Program-made: the position numbers and the translations under genes
In this document: positions 10,590 through 19,767 of the stretch, piece after piece
Layout of the letters: each line of letters begins with the position of its first letter
Numbering within the stretch: position 1 is the stretch's first letter
The notes under the pieces: generated by a model
What the model was told of the DNA's origin: nothing
Seen by the model: only the letters and a program-made list of their open reading frames with translations
The model's database searches: none
Assembly (NCBI GenBank): GCA_001931875.2
Contig: MSJH02000190.1
Coordinates: 1-21,011, forward strand
DNA from: Byssochlamys sp. IMV 00236
Taxonomy: Eukaryota; Ascomycota; Eurotiomycetes; Eurotiales; Thermoascaceae
Reading direction: 5' to 3'
Length of the DNA stretch: 21,011 nt

Positions 10590-11150
10590 CCATAGGAAAT
10601 CATATTCGCATACCTCCTTGGTGTTCCTTTCAAACTGGGCGGATATCTTGATCCTGAAGAACTTATTGCTACGATGAAATTATTATTACCTATCGATGTA
10701 AGCCCTTAAGGCTTTTCTAAGCTTCTCTCAACCAGGTTTTAAGCTCATATAGTTCGACTACAGCTTGCATATGAATTTACAGTTAATCACTTTACCTGTG
10801 CCCAACTAAAAGCTCTCGAAATGTACAGGATACATGTGTTCGCAAGATTTATGGTGCCTCTACCAAAGTGATGCTTCATCTAGTTAAATTGCCACTTATG
10901 AGAGAGCAAGTTTACATTTTGCAAGCATAATTTCTCTTCCAGTCTTTATACCTATCTATCGATGTATTATTATGTCGATTGTTGCCATACATCCAGCATA
11001 CCCGTAGACGCCAGTGATATCTTCTCTCCAAGGTTCCACTCTGCCAAAATATGCTTTCTACAAACGATGATTTGATTAACGTACGCTCAAAGTAGTCCAA
11101 AAAATGTTTCCTGTAACAAGCGTGATCACATACGAACAAAGTCAACGTTA
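10590..11150 (+). mobile_element. Decayed LINE-type (non-LTR) reverse transcriptase C-terminal fragment
   Basis: Plus-strand translation gives LLGVPFKLGGYLDPEELI, then GFSKLLSTRF*AHIVRLQLA, then QDTCVRKIYGAST and VMLHLVKLPLMREQVYILQA. This is the pattern seen after the polymerase domain of many fungal non-LTR retrotransposons (a YLGVP-(x)n-GGYLD segment, a helical thumb, then QDxCxRxIxGGxSxSSTxVxxHLxxLP). The frame carries in-frame TAA at 10707, 10740 and 10928, more stops beyond, and a frameshift between 10820 and 10826, so it is dead. The 5' part of the element is absent. The minus-strand open frame at 10912-11145 is a shadow of this remnant. Confidence 0.7.
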
Positions 11151-11638
11151 GAAGCTACTCTCAAGTTGCTATTATCTCGTGCCTTTATATCCTATCTTGT
11201 AGCAACCAATGTCCTATGCAGAACATAGTTACCGTATACGATTGGGTTTACTTTCTTATGAAAAGCCCAGGCATCTTATGATCAGCTTTGCACGTAAACA
11301 AAAAGAGTATCAATAAAGCCGCCAGTGCATCAAAATAAAACCAAGTTGCGAACCGCAGGTGTTGTCGTATGTGTCTACGCTTATATCAAAGAGAATTACA
11401 TATACTTTGTCATCATATAAATAGTATGCTTCGTACATAAGGTAAAGCTGTTAAACTGGGTTGAATTCACAAAATCGACCAGGTAATAGCATTAGTGCGA
11501 AGAACTGTTTTCATTGCTTTATTGAAACCAAGATGATAAGTAAGTTTTTAATAGCATCCCGATTATCGCGAATGCTTTTATTTTAACAATTACTTAAAAG
11601 CTAAAGATGATTGAAGTTTCTTTGGTTTTTTATATTTA
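11151..11638. other. Degenerate non-coding stretch between mobile-gene remnants
   Basis: No frame of useful length on either strand and no RNA gene recognised. It may contain further decayed LINE sequence on the plus strand, but the translation is not conserved enough to say. Confidence 0.4.
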
Positions 11639-12198
11639 TTATTTTACCGAGAGATTGTGTCTTGATTGATAGGAGTCTTTTTTGAGCTTCTGTTCTCGCT
11701 GGAGAGCACACAGTGCGTCTCGTGGCTTACCATTACTTGCTTTATTTGATCGAGGCTCATTATAAACATCAAGGGTTTCTGAAATACACTTTGGCACGTT
11801 AAAGGAGAATAACTCTACCATCAAATACAGACCGGTTGCCTCAAGAGCCACAAGGTAAATTGTCACAAAGTGTCCTATCATGAAAAAAAAAAGTTAAAAA
11901 CGTACAAAAACAAATATTTTGACCACAAATTAACAGCTGCCTGTACGGCGATCATTAATGCAACGTTCTGCTTGTCAATTGTATCCTTGCAGAAGTTTAC
12001 CAAGCGCAATGTGTCTTTGTATGTTTCGCGAGATTTTGCATGACTTTTGCCTGGTTTTACTTCAACGTATCCAGTTGAGAACGCAGATCTTCTTTGATTT
12101 AGCCGAAACATATTCCCGTCTGGCCTTATTGATTTTGTGTCTGGAACATCAGCATTCAGCCTAAATTTGAGTGATAAAACGAAATAAACGGTCAGCAA
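11639..12198 (-). pseudogene. Fragment of Mucorales-type protein with D..ExK nuclease-like motif
   Basis: The upstream frame (12198-11878) reads NADVPDTKSIRPDG, then GYVEVKPGKSHAKSRETYKD and LVNFCKDTIDKQN. The next frame (11881-11639) continues GHFVTIYLVALEATGLYLMV. The D of RPD followed by E-V-K is compatible with a PD-(D/E)XK-like core, and the whole recalls a large uncharacterised Mucorales family (from memory, unverified). An intron-like interval separates the parts: GTACGT near 11910 and TCATGATAG near 11880 on the minus strand. Those sites do not keep the frame, so there is either a different donor or a frameshift. An acceptor-like TTTAG directly before the NADVPD segment suggests that earlier exons are missing. 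Probably a truncated, inactive copy. Confidence 0.45.
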
Positions 12199-12337
12199 GT
12201 AGTATATATGAGACAGTATTGGGTTACTACTGAGCGGAACTGTTTCATATTTAATAGAGATATGACTTTATAAAGTAACTATCTTAGTTTATGTTTCTTT
12301 TCAAAAAGAAAGAGATAAAAAAGAGATTTTTTTATTT

Positions 12338-13233
12338 TTATTCTAATTTTATGTTGTCAGTTTGATCAAGCCTTGTAGTATCTTGTGTACGTTCTCGATC
12401 ATGTTCGGCTGCTGATGCTACCAGGACATTTCCGGCATTGGTACCAGAATTTTTTCTTGATTTTATGGCTTTCTTAAATTGGCCATTCGTCGTTTCCATA
12501 TTGAAAGCACTGAAGATGGCATTGGACCAAGATATTCAATTGTACGCACTAGGTGCGTCAACAGATGCTGGTAAATGCTAAACACCCAGGGAGCCAATTT
12601 TTTATCCTTAACAGAAGAGGCAAGCCACGCTGACCATTTGTTGATGCATCTCTTCAACACCGTAAGATCAACTTTGTCAATCTCTCTTTGGCGCACAATG
12701 TTGCATATCTGAGACATAGCTATAAGTGCAACTTGAGTGTCGATTTCAAAATGATGCAGCATTATTGTTGGCATAGTGTGCTTCATGAAACGGATCCAAT
12801 CTACAGTTCTGTTATATCCTGTCTTGAAAGCAAAGTTTTGTAAACATCCAGAGAATGACGTTGGCACAAGAAGATGCGATTTAGTCAAGTTAACAACTAT
12901 ATCATCTATGGAACTGTTAGTCAACTCCAAAGGATTGGCAAAAGGTGAATCAGTGTCGTAATGGCTAGTCGTCATCAATCGATGCATCTGTGGACCAATG
13001 TTGCATCCTATAAGGTGCATCCAGTTTATACCAAGAAAGTCGTCAATCTCTTGGGCATTTCTGTTGCTTTCATGCTGGGCAATAATGCGGCCACTTGTAA
13101 AAGGCAAGAGTTTCTTACGTCTCTGGGTGAATTTACTTTGAGAACTTTTGGAAGACATGTTGGATTGCTTAACAATACTTTTGAGAAAAGATAAACGAAA
13201 AAATAATGGCAAAATTCGGAGTTCCACGCTCAT
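12338..13233 (-). pseudogene. Decayed transposon gene with DUF4218-like (CACTA transposase-associated) region
   Basis: The frame 13233-12463 contains WMHLIGCNIGPQMHRLM, LLVPTSFSGCLQNF, RTVDWIRFMKHTMPTIM and SIYQHLLTHLVRTIEYLGPM. The order (HLI.. G.G, VPTSF.G, R..DW.DF....P, then ..QH.L.H....I...GP) matches the transposase-associated protein family that is abundant in Mucorales and related to DUF4218 of CACTA elements. After LGPM near 12515-12530 the reading frame breaks. A shift recovers FSAFNMETTNGQFKKAIKSR and an open frame to TAA at 12340-12338, which is the expected continuation. The catalytic upstream part is absent. The likely first ATG of the preserved frame is at 13233 or 13158; neither need be authentic. 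Confidence 0.6.
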
Positions 13234-13786
13234 TTATTAACTGGGATCATAACAGTTTTTCTCAACAGCAAATTTAACCGGGGCATGACTTGCTCTTCCG
13301 CTGTAGCATCAGCGTATTTAGAATCATGTAAGATCAACTTTATGTCTTTAAGGTGAATCTGAGTCTCTTTAATCAAGGATAAAGTTCATTAGCATAATCG
13401 TTACATACTATGACAGGTACCGTATTACGGTCTAGGTGGTGGATATCCAAGTTACGCTTATTATTGAAAAGTCTTTGTAGTCAAAGGCTTGAGTTATCCA
13501 ATATGTACGCGCGCTTTTACTGCTAGATAACAATACTAAAAGCACTGCGCTCACCTCTTGGTTATGTTGACATCCTCGTCGTTGTTTCTGCATCAAGTCC
13601 TCTTTGATGCGACGAGCCTAGTCAGTGTTATATCGATGTGTACGATACGGACGCAAGGTGGAGAAAACCATTAGAATACTGAGTGTTTGCCGCTAAAAAG
13701 GTTGTATATTAACTTGAAGGATAGTTTCCTTGTTTAGTTGATCTTGTGGTTGTAAATGAGGGATAGATTTAAAAGTTTAATATGTT
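13234..13786. other. Non-coding stretch upstream of the transposon remnant
   Basis: No long open frame. On the minus strand about 57 codons are open between roughly 13610 and 13438 (ARRIKEDLMQKQRRG...), possibly an eroded exon of the same mobile gene. A bulged hairpin (CTCGTC/GACGAG with inner GCATCAA/TTGATGC) lies at 13575-13616. Confidence 0.35.
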
Positions 13787-13896
13787 CTCAGTTTGTTATT
13801 TGTTTATCCCCTTTCTCTTTATTTCTTTGCATTAAATACTAACAAGCCGTTAGCTTATCGTTCATTTGGACTCGATAGTATATGTTTAAGTTTAAA
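13787..13896. repeat. 110-bp direct repeat, copy 2
   Basis: Same orientation as 10445-10554 and 97% identical; similarity stops abruptly on both sides. No gene follows this copy in the orientation that places copy 1 upstream of a gene, so it looks like a dislocated copy. The ends are CTCAG and TTTAAA, not the TG..CA of an LTR. Confidence 0.95.
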
Positions 13897-14356
13897 AAGA
13901 AATGACTATACATCGAATGATATTACCATTTTAGTAATCGTTAGTTGCAGAAACTCTTCAAAATGCTTATTTTATTATTCAAGAAGATAAAGATGCCTAA
14001 TATACAATCTTCCATAACTTACATGATTATATAAAAAACAAAGGGATTATCAATTATACTTTCATTAATGTTAGGAATTATACACTCTTCCTAATCAAAC
14101 TGGTACACAAAAATGGATGCACGCTCATGTCGTTATATAAACATACATTCATATGAGCTTTTTTTACTAAAGACAAAATGAGGCTCTTTTCTAAAGTGCC
14201 ATGTACACATGATAGAGAAATGCCGCATACACACAATACATTTACATCAGCACATCAATTAATGCATTGACTGCAGATAGCGCAAGTGCAGAGATCTGCT
14301 GTTATGATGCAGCTTGTACAAAAGAAGGAGTATTTACTATATTTATTAAAATACGC
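13897..14356. other. 3' flank of the eL8 gene
   Basis: AT-rich, no gene recognised. AATAAA on the minus strand (14347-14342) lies about 10 bases after the eL8 stop and is a plausible polyadenylation signal. A small dyad TAGGAA/TTCCTA lies near 14070-14092. Confidence 0.55.
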
Positions 14357-15265
14357 TTATTGACGAGCAGCAATTTCCTTAGCAGCAAGAGCAGCACGCT
14401 TAGCCATCTTGGCGTTAGACTTGGGGCCCATGACACCACCACCCCAGTGACGACGGGTTTCTTCCCACTTGTCAGTGAAGTTGGACTTGACGGCAGAGAC
14501 GACAGTAGCCAATTCAGCCTTATCAGCATCAGAGACTTCAGTCAAGGCAACGGCAGTAGCAGTCTTCTTGTGGACAAGAGTACCGAGACGAGCCTTACCC
14601 TTGACAATACAGTAAGGGACACCCATCTTACGGCAAAGGGCAGGAAGCCAGAGAACCAATTCAATAGGGTCAACATCATCAGCAATAACAACCAATTGAG
14701 CCTTCTTGTTTTCGATCAAGGCAGTGATGTGGTTGATACCGTACTTGACAACGAGAGGTTTGTCAGTCTTGGGAACTTCCTTCTTTTCAGCCTTGGCAGC
14801 AGCAATAGCACGAAGACGTTCGCGTTTTTCTTGCTTGCTTTCAGGTCTGTACTTGTGCAACAACTTGAAGAGTTGAGTAGCAGTGTTCTTGTCCAAGACT
14901 TGAGTGAATTGGTTAAGAGCAGGAGGGACCTTGAGACGTTGGTACAAGATCTTCTTTTGGCGTTGAAGACGGACATAGTGAGGCCACTTGACGAAGCGGG
15001 TAACATCACGCTTAGGTTGAACATCCTGACCTATTTATAAATGAGTTTCCTTGTTTCATAATTATTCAAATTACACAACTTACCAATGCCAAAGTTCTTG
15101 GGAGTCTTTTCAATTAAAGGGTTGGTAGCAGCCTTGGTGGTTTGCTTTCCCTTGATAGGGTAAGGAGCAGGGGCGACCTTCTTACCGGTAGACTTCTTGG
15201 CAGGAGCCTAAGGGCAATCATATGTTAATTCATCCATCCATCTGTTATTTTCAACTATTCACCAT
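14357..15265 (-). CDS. RPL8: 60S ribosomal protein eL8 (L8/L7a)
   Basis: Three coding exons: 15265-15263 (only the ATG), 15207-15084 and 15030-14357, giving 266 residues, close to the family length. The first intron (15262-15208, 55 bases, GTGAAT..CTTAG) directly follows the ATG; the product begins [16 protein letters not shown], as in other fungal eL8. The second intron (15083-15031) joins KNFGIG to QDVQPKRDV. The L7Ae-type RNA-binding core is clear: [18 protein letters not shown], then [13 protein letters not shown] at 156 and [10 protein letters not shown] at 186, then [11 protein letters not shown] near the C-terminus. It binds 25S rRNA in the large subunit and is essential for ribosome assembly. 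Codon use is strongly biased, as expected for a highly expressed gene; this bias produces long open frames on the opposite strand that are not genes. Confidence 0.97.
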
Positions 15266-15853
15266 TTCCAAAAGATATATAAAAAGAGAGATCCATGTCT
15301 GCAGGATGGATGGTTCCCCTTTACAGAGTGAACTCTAGGGCTTCCTGCATAAGGTCAGTGCCAATACCAAAAAAGGAAAATTACATTCGGCCCGGGCAGA
15401 CATCGTGCCCAAGCACAATTCCAATATGAGCAATCTTGATTTATCTGCATAAAACTTATTGAAGAATAAAAAAAAAAAAAGCCTTGTGTGTGTGTGTCTG
15501 GACACACTTCCGAAAGAGAGGCATTAGATCACTTACTCCTTCAAAGGGCCATCATATGACTTACACTTTGAAGCAATCATTCTATTTTGACTCTGCGTCT
15601 TTTTGGTGATCTTTTAATCTAAACATTACACATACACTTTGTTTTAACTCTTAAAACTTTTTGAATGTCTTTATAAACAAATAAAAGGGGGAATTTATTT
15701 GTGAAATACCATATAGAATTTTGATTAAAGTAAACTGTAACAAACAAAAACAATAAAAAGGCAGCCTTATTTAAAAAACGTATAACATAAAACACAAAAG
15801 AGGGGATGAGCATAGGTCATATGTGACATAACATATAAACGAAAGAAGAAGTG
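15266..15853. promoter_or_regulatory. Region upstream of eL8 and 3' flank of the Zn2Cys6 gene
   Basis: No gene here; the 64-codon minus frame at 15619-15813 lies in the 3' flank of the transcription factor and looks like AT-rich noise. The eL8 side carries a pyrimidine-rich leader (minus strand, about 15276-15290), an A run (15467-15480), a TG repeat (15484-15497), and two dyads: GTGTGTC-TG-GACACAC near 15491-15506 and CTTCAAAG (15539-15546) with CTTTGAAG (15566-15573). The promoter of eL8 must lie within this stretch; individual boxes cannot be assigned. Confidence 0.45.
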
Positions 15854-17596
15854 CTAAAAGAATAGTGTTGAAGATGATGTTACTACCGTTAGTGGATCAA
15901 AGATGAATTCTTCTTTTAACGAAGGTGAATGAGTAGGTGAAAAGTAAGAGGAATCTGTAGAAGTGATGGTAGTTGAAGATTCATTATCAAGGAATGAAAG
16001 CAATTGATCAACATGGAACTCTATAGGAGGAGTAGGATCGAGATAATGCTGTACAAGTTGTTCTAGTTCAAAGGCTGAGAGAGATGTTGGGTTAGCCTGT
16101 TTTAACAAATGGATGTGTTTAGAGGAAGAAATGATTGAATTGAGATAAATGAATGAAGTTGCAAATGTAAGTGAAAGAAAAAAGAGATTGAAGGTGTATA
16201 CAGTCTGATCCGTATCCATCATTTGTTCGGTAATATATAGGATCGTGTTGGCTGCTGTTATACAGATACTATGGCTAAGATGATGTTGATGACGTTGGTA
16301 GAGTACCATCTGTACTGTATAATACAATATACGGTATAGTTTTGTCATAGCCGATGAAGTCTTGGTATAATCGAGATATGAAGGAAGGTGGAGTAACCAC
16401 TCGGTCAGGTTAGTCTCCAATGTCTGTAATGACATGTTGCCCTGATGGATATCCTTGAGGATGATGGATAATTTTATCATCTGATGAAATGCTTGAATAG
16501 TGTTATGGTTATCATCTGTTGATGACAATGAGGGTGATGACAGAAAAGGGTCATTGAGTTGATTATCTTCCAATTGTGGCCAAGGATATTGCCATTCCTT
16601 TAGCATACGTTCACCTAGGGTACAGGAAGTCAACCATTGATCGATCACCCAGGCAACCCAGTAGGCACGTCGTTTAGATTCCAATGTAAAGGGAGTGTCA
16701 TCCTGAATGAATTGTAACCAGTCTATCATATGTGCGAGTTGACGACGAAGTAAATCACATTGTTGTAAATCACCCGTCAAATGGGTATACCAACACATGA
16801 TAATGAGAGCCTAAGAATAGAAAGAAAAGAATAAATGGAACGGTTCGGAACGTGTCAATGATCTCTATTACTTGTACTGTCGAAAGAGCACAATGTGTTG
16901 CTGAATCATGCAAGATGGATTGAGCTTTTTGAAAGAGGAGTGAGTGATGATCGGATGAAGCATATAATGCACCTAGTGCGCATGTTGCATATTTCAAAAG
17001 TGGCTCTTGATCCTTTTTGTTAAAATGGTCTTTGGAAAGTAATGGAAACATGTAATTAAAATGGTCAAAATAAAATTCGGACCAAGTATCGGGAAAGTGA
17101 TCGTGATGAAAATCGGATAACATGTCATTGCTGCCCTAGAGGTATTCATAAAAGAATGGACCTTATCAGTGTTCTGTGTCAATAAAGAGATGATAACGTA
17201 CGTTTATTTTCTTGCGTTGGACTTCTTCTGCTATCAAACACAGTAATGTGTTTACAGGAATATCAAAGCTTTCTATTTTTTTATAAAAAAAAAAAAAAAA
17301 AAGTTAGCTGTTTAATCTATGAATTAAAAATAACATGTACGAGTGTAATCCAAAGTATTGTATTTTTGTTGCTGAAGTAATAATGATTCGATACGATGTT
17401 TACGATTCTCAATGACTTCAATTCGTACTTTGGGTGGACCTCGTTTCTTTGGAGGATCAGTATATTGACATTCAACTCCATTCGATTGACACCTTGAGCA
17501 ACTTGGTTGAACTCCATCACATTTCACTTTCTTTTTACGACAAACAATACATGCAAGCGTCACCTTGACACGTTTACGTGAAGATATCTTTGCCAT
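15854..17596 (-). CDS. Zn2Cys6 fungal transcription factor
   Basis: Four exons (17596-17341, 17272-17202, 17135-16872, 16810-15854) join in frame into 515 residues; the introns are 68, 66 and 61 bases with GTA..AG ends. Residues 16-43 form the zinc cluster with cysteines at 16, 19, 26, 33, 36 and 43 (C-x2-C-x6-C-x6-C-x2-C-x6-C). They are preceded by basic residues and followed by a basic linker and a short coiled-coil-like segment (residues 60-80). The middle region (about 130-350) has features of the fungal-specific transcription factor domain: [23 protein letters not shown], and [16 protein letters not shown] at 241. The C-terminus is Ser/Thr-rich and acidic and could activate transcription. 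It probably binds CGG-type sites as a dimer in the nucleus. The target pathway cannot be inferred from its neighbours. The first intron contains an 18-base T run. Confidence 0.92.
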
Positions 17597-17990
17597 TAAA
17601 GAAAGAAAATAAAAAGAGGGATAAAGAAAGAAGAAGAAGCGAAAGAAAAAGAAAATAAATAATAGTAAAATAAGGGGTAAACAAGTAAGGTTGACCTATG
17701 AAATAAAAGTGTGGGGAAACTGCATTGATTGGTTACATTATTGTCATTTTTAGTTACATGCACCTTTTTCTTATTGTAAATAATATCAGGGGCGGGATTG
17801 TTTTGCTTATTCCCTTTATTCTTTGCATTCCAACATAAACAATTGGAATCAGTCTATATTTCAAATTGTATGTTAATTTTTTTTCCGCCATAAAGATTAT
17901 ATCTGTAAGGAGAACAACACTTCCGTTCTACCCCCCCTTAAAAAAACTCCTCTTCTTTCTATTTCTTTGTATAAATAGATTCTATATATT
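17597..17990. promoter_or_regulatory. Promoter region of the Zn2Cys6 gene, with a degenerate copy of the repeated block
   Basis: Directly upstream of the start codon is a 60-70 base polypurine stretch (polypyrimidine in the mRNA sense). Around 17797-17842 the plus strand reads TTGTTTTGCTTATTCCC then TTTATTCTTTGCATTCCAAC, closely related to the core of the 110-bp repeats. As in copy 1, it lies upstream of a minus-strand gene. The remainder, toward 17990, is the 3' flank of uS4m. Confidence 0.5.
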
Positions 17991-18701
17991 TTATTTGTTA
18001 CGAGCATAATATTCATAGGCAAGTGCGTGATATTCAGGAGGATAAGGTGAAGGAATTTCCGTACGACCTGGTCTTGAAATAGGTGATCTTAGGAAAACAG
18101 TCTGACAAGTATTATAATTCACTTCAAGATATTCAGGCACAAATAAAAATGGTTGGGAGAATGGCTTTGGTGTAAAATCTAATTCTGTTCCTTTCTCTCC
18201 TTTTAAAAATTGAATAGCGCTGGGATCAACTGATATGACATCTCCATCTTTTAATTTATGAGAAGGGAAAGCCATCTAGGGATAATATAAGTCATACTAT
18301 AGAGTTATAGTCTATTGAATACTTGCCTTTTTGCCATTCACTTGCACTTTACCATGAACACATAATTGACGAGCAGCATAGATTGAGGGACAAAAGTTGC
18401 TTCGAAAGACAACAAAATCTAAGCGACGTTCCAAGTTGGCATATAAAAGTGAAGCAACAGGTGGGTGATCAGAAGCAAGAACAGTAGGTAGCTTGGGATC
18501 AAAGAATTTGTTTTTGAATTGACGTTCTGTTAGCTCATCACCATGGTAAGCACGAGTTTCTCTTTTTGACAGCCATTTTTGTTGAAATAAGGTCTTTACA
18601 TCCATATAAGCCAACTGTTTAGTGGCAATATTGAACAAGTTGTATTTGTTCCATGACATGCGTGCTAACTTTCTGGTTAATGAATAAATTGGTTTCTTCA
18701 T
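17991..18701 (-). CDS. NAM9: Mitochondrial small-subunit ribosomal protein uS4m (Nam9-like)
   Basis: Two exons (18701-18327 and 18275-17991) encode 219 residues. They join across a GC-AG intron (donor AAG|GCAAGT, acceptor CCCTAG) to give VNGKK-MAFPSHKLKDGD. No GT donor in this stretch keeps the frame. The N-terminus (RKLARMSWNKYNLF, QQKWLSKRETRAYHGDELTE) and the S4 RNA-binding domain (about 91-150: RRLDFVVFRSNF, ARQLCVHGKVQVNG) match Nam9. So does the C-terminus (LEVNYNTCQTVFLRSP, RPGRTEIPSP, YYARNK). The insert of the yeast protein between the S4 domain and C-terminus is absent, so this is a compact form. An upstream in-frame ATG at 18887 would add 62 residues but leave only 20 bases to the divergent gene; 18701 fits the family N-terminus better. 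It acts in the mitochondrial ribosome and binds small-subunit rRNA. Confidence 0.92.
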
Positions 18702-18907
18702 GATCAATAAAGCAAAAAAAGAATGAACTAGGGTAGGTTTGACATTTTTACTTTTTAAAAAATATTCAATCTCCGGTGACAGTCTTTTTCCTTTGTTAAA
18801 GAGTGGCTGCTTGGGGGAGTAAGGAGAAAAAGGGGAAAGGATTGGATATAAAAAGGACTTGGCTTTCACTTCTTTTATTATAATCATCCTTTTTCTCTCT
18901 CTTTACA
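18702..18907. promoter_or_regulatory. Bidirectional promoter between uS4m and the membrane protein gene
   Basis: If uS4m starts at 18701, this 206-base gap must hold the promoters and leaders of both divergent genes. A CT-rich stretch (18886-18904) directly precedes the plus-strand ATG. The gap is open in the uS4m frame back to 18887, which is why a longer start cannot be fully excluded. Confidence 0.5.
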
Positions 18908-19465
18908 ATGAAAACCATTCATTCTTTAATTAATTATACACGTATAACTACACTTGTGCTATCCATTCTAATAGTCATCACTTCACTATTTAAATATAAC
19001 AATTCAAGTATGCCTGTTTCAACCATGTTAGAGCCTATAAAACAAGGAAGAGATATGGTTCATGATATTATACAAGATAGAAGGCTGATCGCTACCTTGG
19101 TTGCTTCTCAAGCATCCATATTTTGTCCTTTATTTTTACTATTAAATCATTCAGTAGCGCTCAATTTATCATCAGCGGTCATCATTGAGCAGTTATTTCA
19201 ATGTCTTATGCCCATTGGTCTAGTCATCAGTTGGTACTTTTGCATCACATTCGATCAACATATCAAATTGGTAATAGATCTAAAGGACAACTGGTTGGAC
19301 ATTGCTCCAAAATATGCCATCGTGGGTGTACTCGTTATTGAAATTATACTAATCATCATTGCTTCCTTCAAGTACTTTTATATCATCTATAAGGAAGGCG
19401 CTATTCAATTACCATATGAAGAAGAGAAGGAATGCATCCCTGTTTATATCACAGACAAAGTTTAA
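18908..19465 (+). CDS. Uncharacterised four-helix membrane protein
   Basis: A single-exon frame of 185 codons. Four hydrophobic segments are visible: about residues 12-28 (ITTLVLSILIVITSLF), 62-80 (LIATLVASQASIFCPLFLLL), 86-115 (ALNLSSAVIIEQ..PIGLVISWYFCITF) and 136-162 (YAIVGVLVIEIILIIIASF). A roughly 33-residue hydrophilic loop lies after the first, and a short acidic tail (YEEEKECIPVYITDKV) follows the last. The topology (four helices, small protein) resembles MARVEL-like or other fungal tetraspan proteins, but I see no diagnostic motif and do not assign a family. A CT-rich leader supports the ATG; AATAAA at 19546-19551 suits its 3' end. It shares its upstream region with uS4m and converges with CWC22. 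Confidence 0.75.
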   Translation: MKTIHSLINYTRITTLVLSILIVITSLFKYNNSSMPVSTMLEPIKQGRDMVHDIIQDRRLIATLVASQASIFCPLFLLLNHSVALNLSSAVIIEQLFQCLMPIGLVISWYFCITFDQHIKLVIDLKDNWLDIAPKYAIVGVLVIEIILIIIASFKYFYIIYKEGAIQLPYEEEKECIPVYITDKV

Positions 19466-19767
19466 TTTATGCAAATTCATGAATGTGCCTTGACTTTAAT
19501 TCATTGTAATTATTATATTAAAGCTGCATATTAGTGTTAGTTAATAATAAATATCAGATTAATATCCTGTAATTAACTTGTTATAATCCATTTTGTTTCC
19601 TTTACCAGCAACACTTATTCCCTATTGACTTGGTTCTTTTGCTATTCTCATTGTTTATATAGTAAATTATTTCTTGGCATTCATTATTTGGTTTTATTTT
19701 TACCTGAGCATTAAGGGAACAGGTCAAGTGCAGATAAAAAAAAAAAAAAAAAAGAACGAATTTTATT
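19466..19767. other. Convergent 3' flanks of the membrane protein gene and CWC22
   Basis: No gene seen. AATAAA at 19546-19551 (plus strand) and an AATAAA directly after the CWC22 stop (minus strand) are likely polyadenylation signals for the two converging genes. A 15-base A tract occupies about 19738-19753. Confidence 0.55.

Noticed and set aside
10912..11145. 77-codon minus-strand frame
   Set aside because: The plus strand here encodes recognisable LINE reverse transcriptase sequence; this frame is its shadow.
13575..13616. Bulged hairpin as a possible structured RNA or terminator
   Set aside because: Short stems with a 9-base bulge in decayed transposon DNA; no T run or gene context gives it a role.
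10445..13896. LTR retrotransposon bounded by the 110-bp repeats
   Set aside because: Repeat ends are not TG..CA, no primer-binding site or polypurine tract was seen at the expected places, and the interior holds LINE and DUF4218-like pieces in opposite orientations rather than gag-pol.
14267..15040. 257-codon open frame on the plus strand
   Set aside because: Exactly opposite the eL8 exon; caused by the strong codon bias of that gene. The minus-strand protein is an unmistakable ribosomal protein.
18702..18887. Longer uS4m start at 18887
   Set aside because: The extra 62 residues do not resemble the family N-terminus, and only 20 bases would separate it from the divergent start codon.
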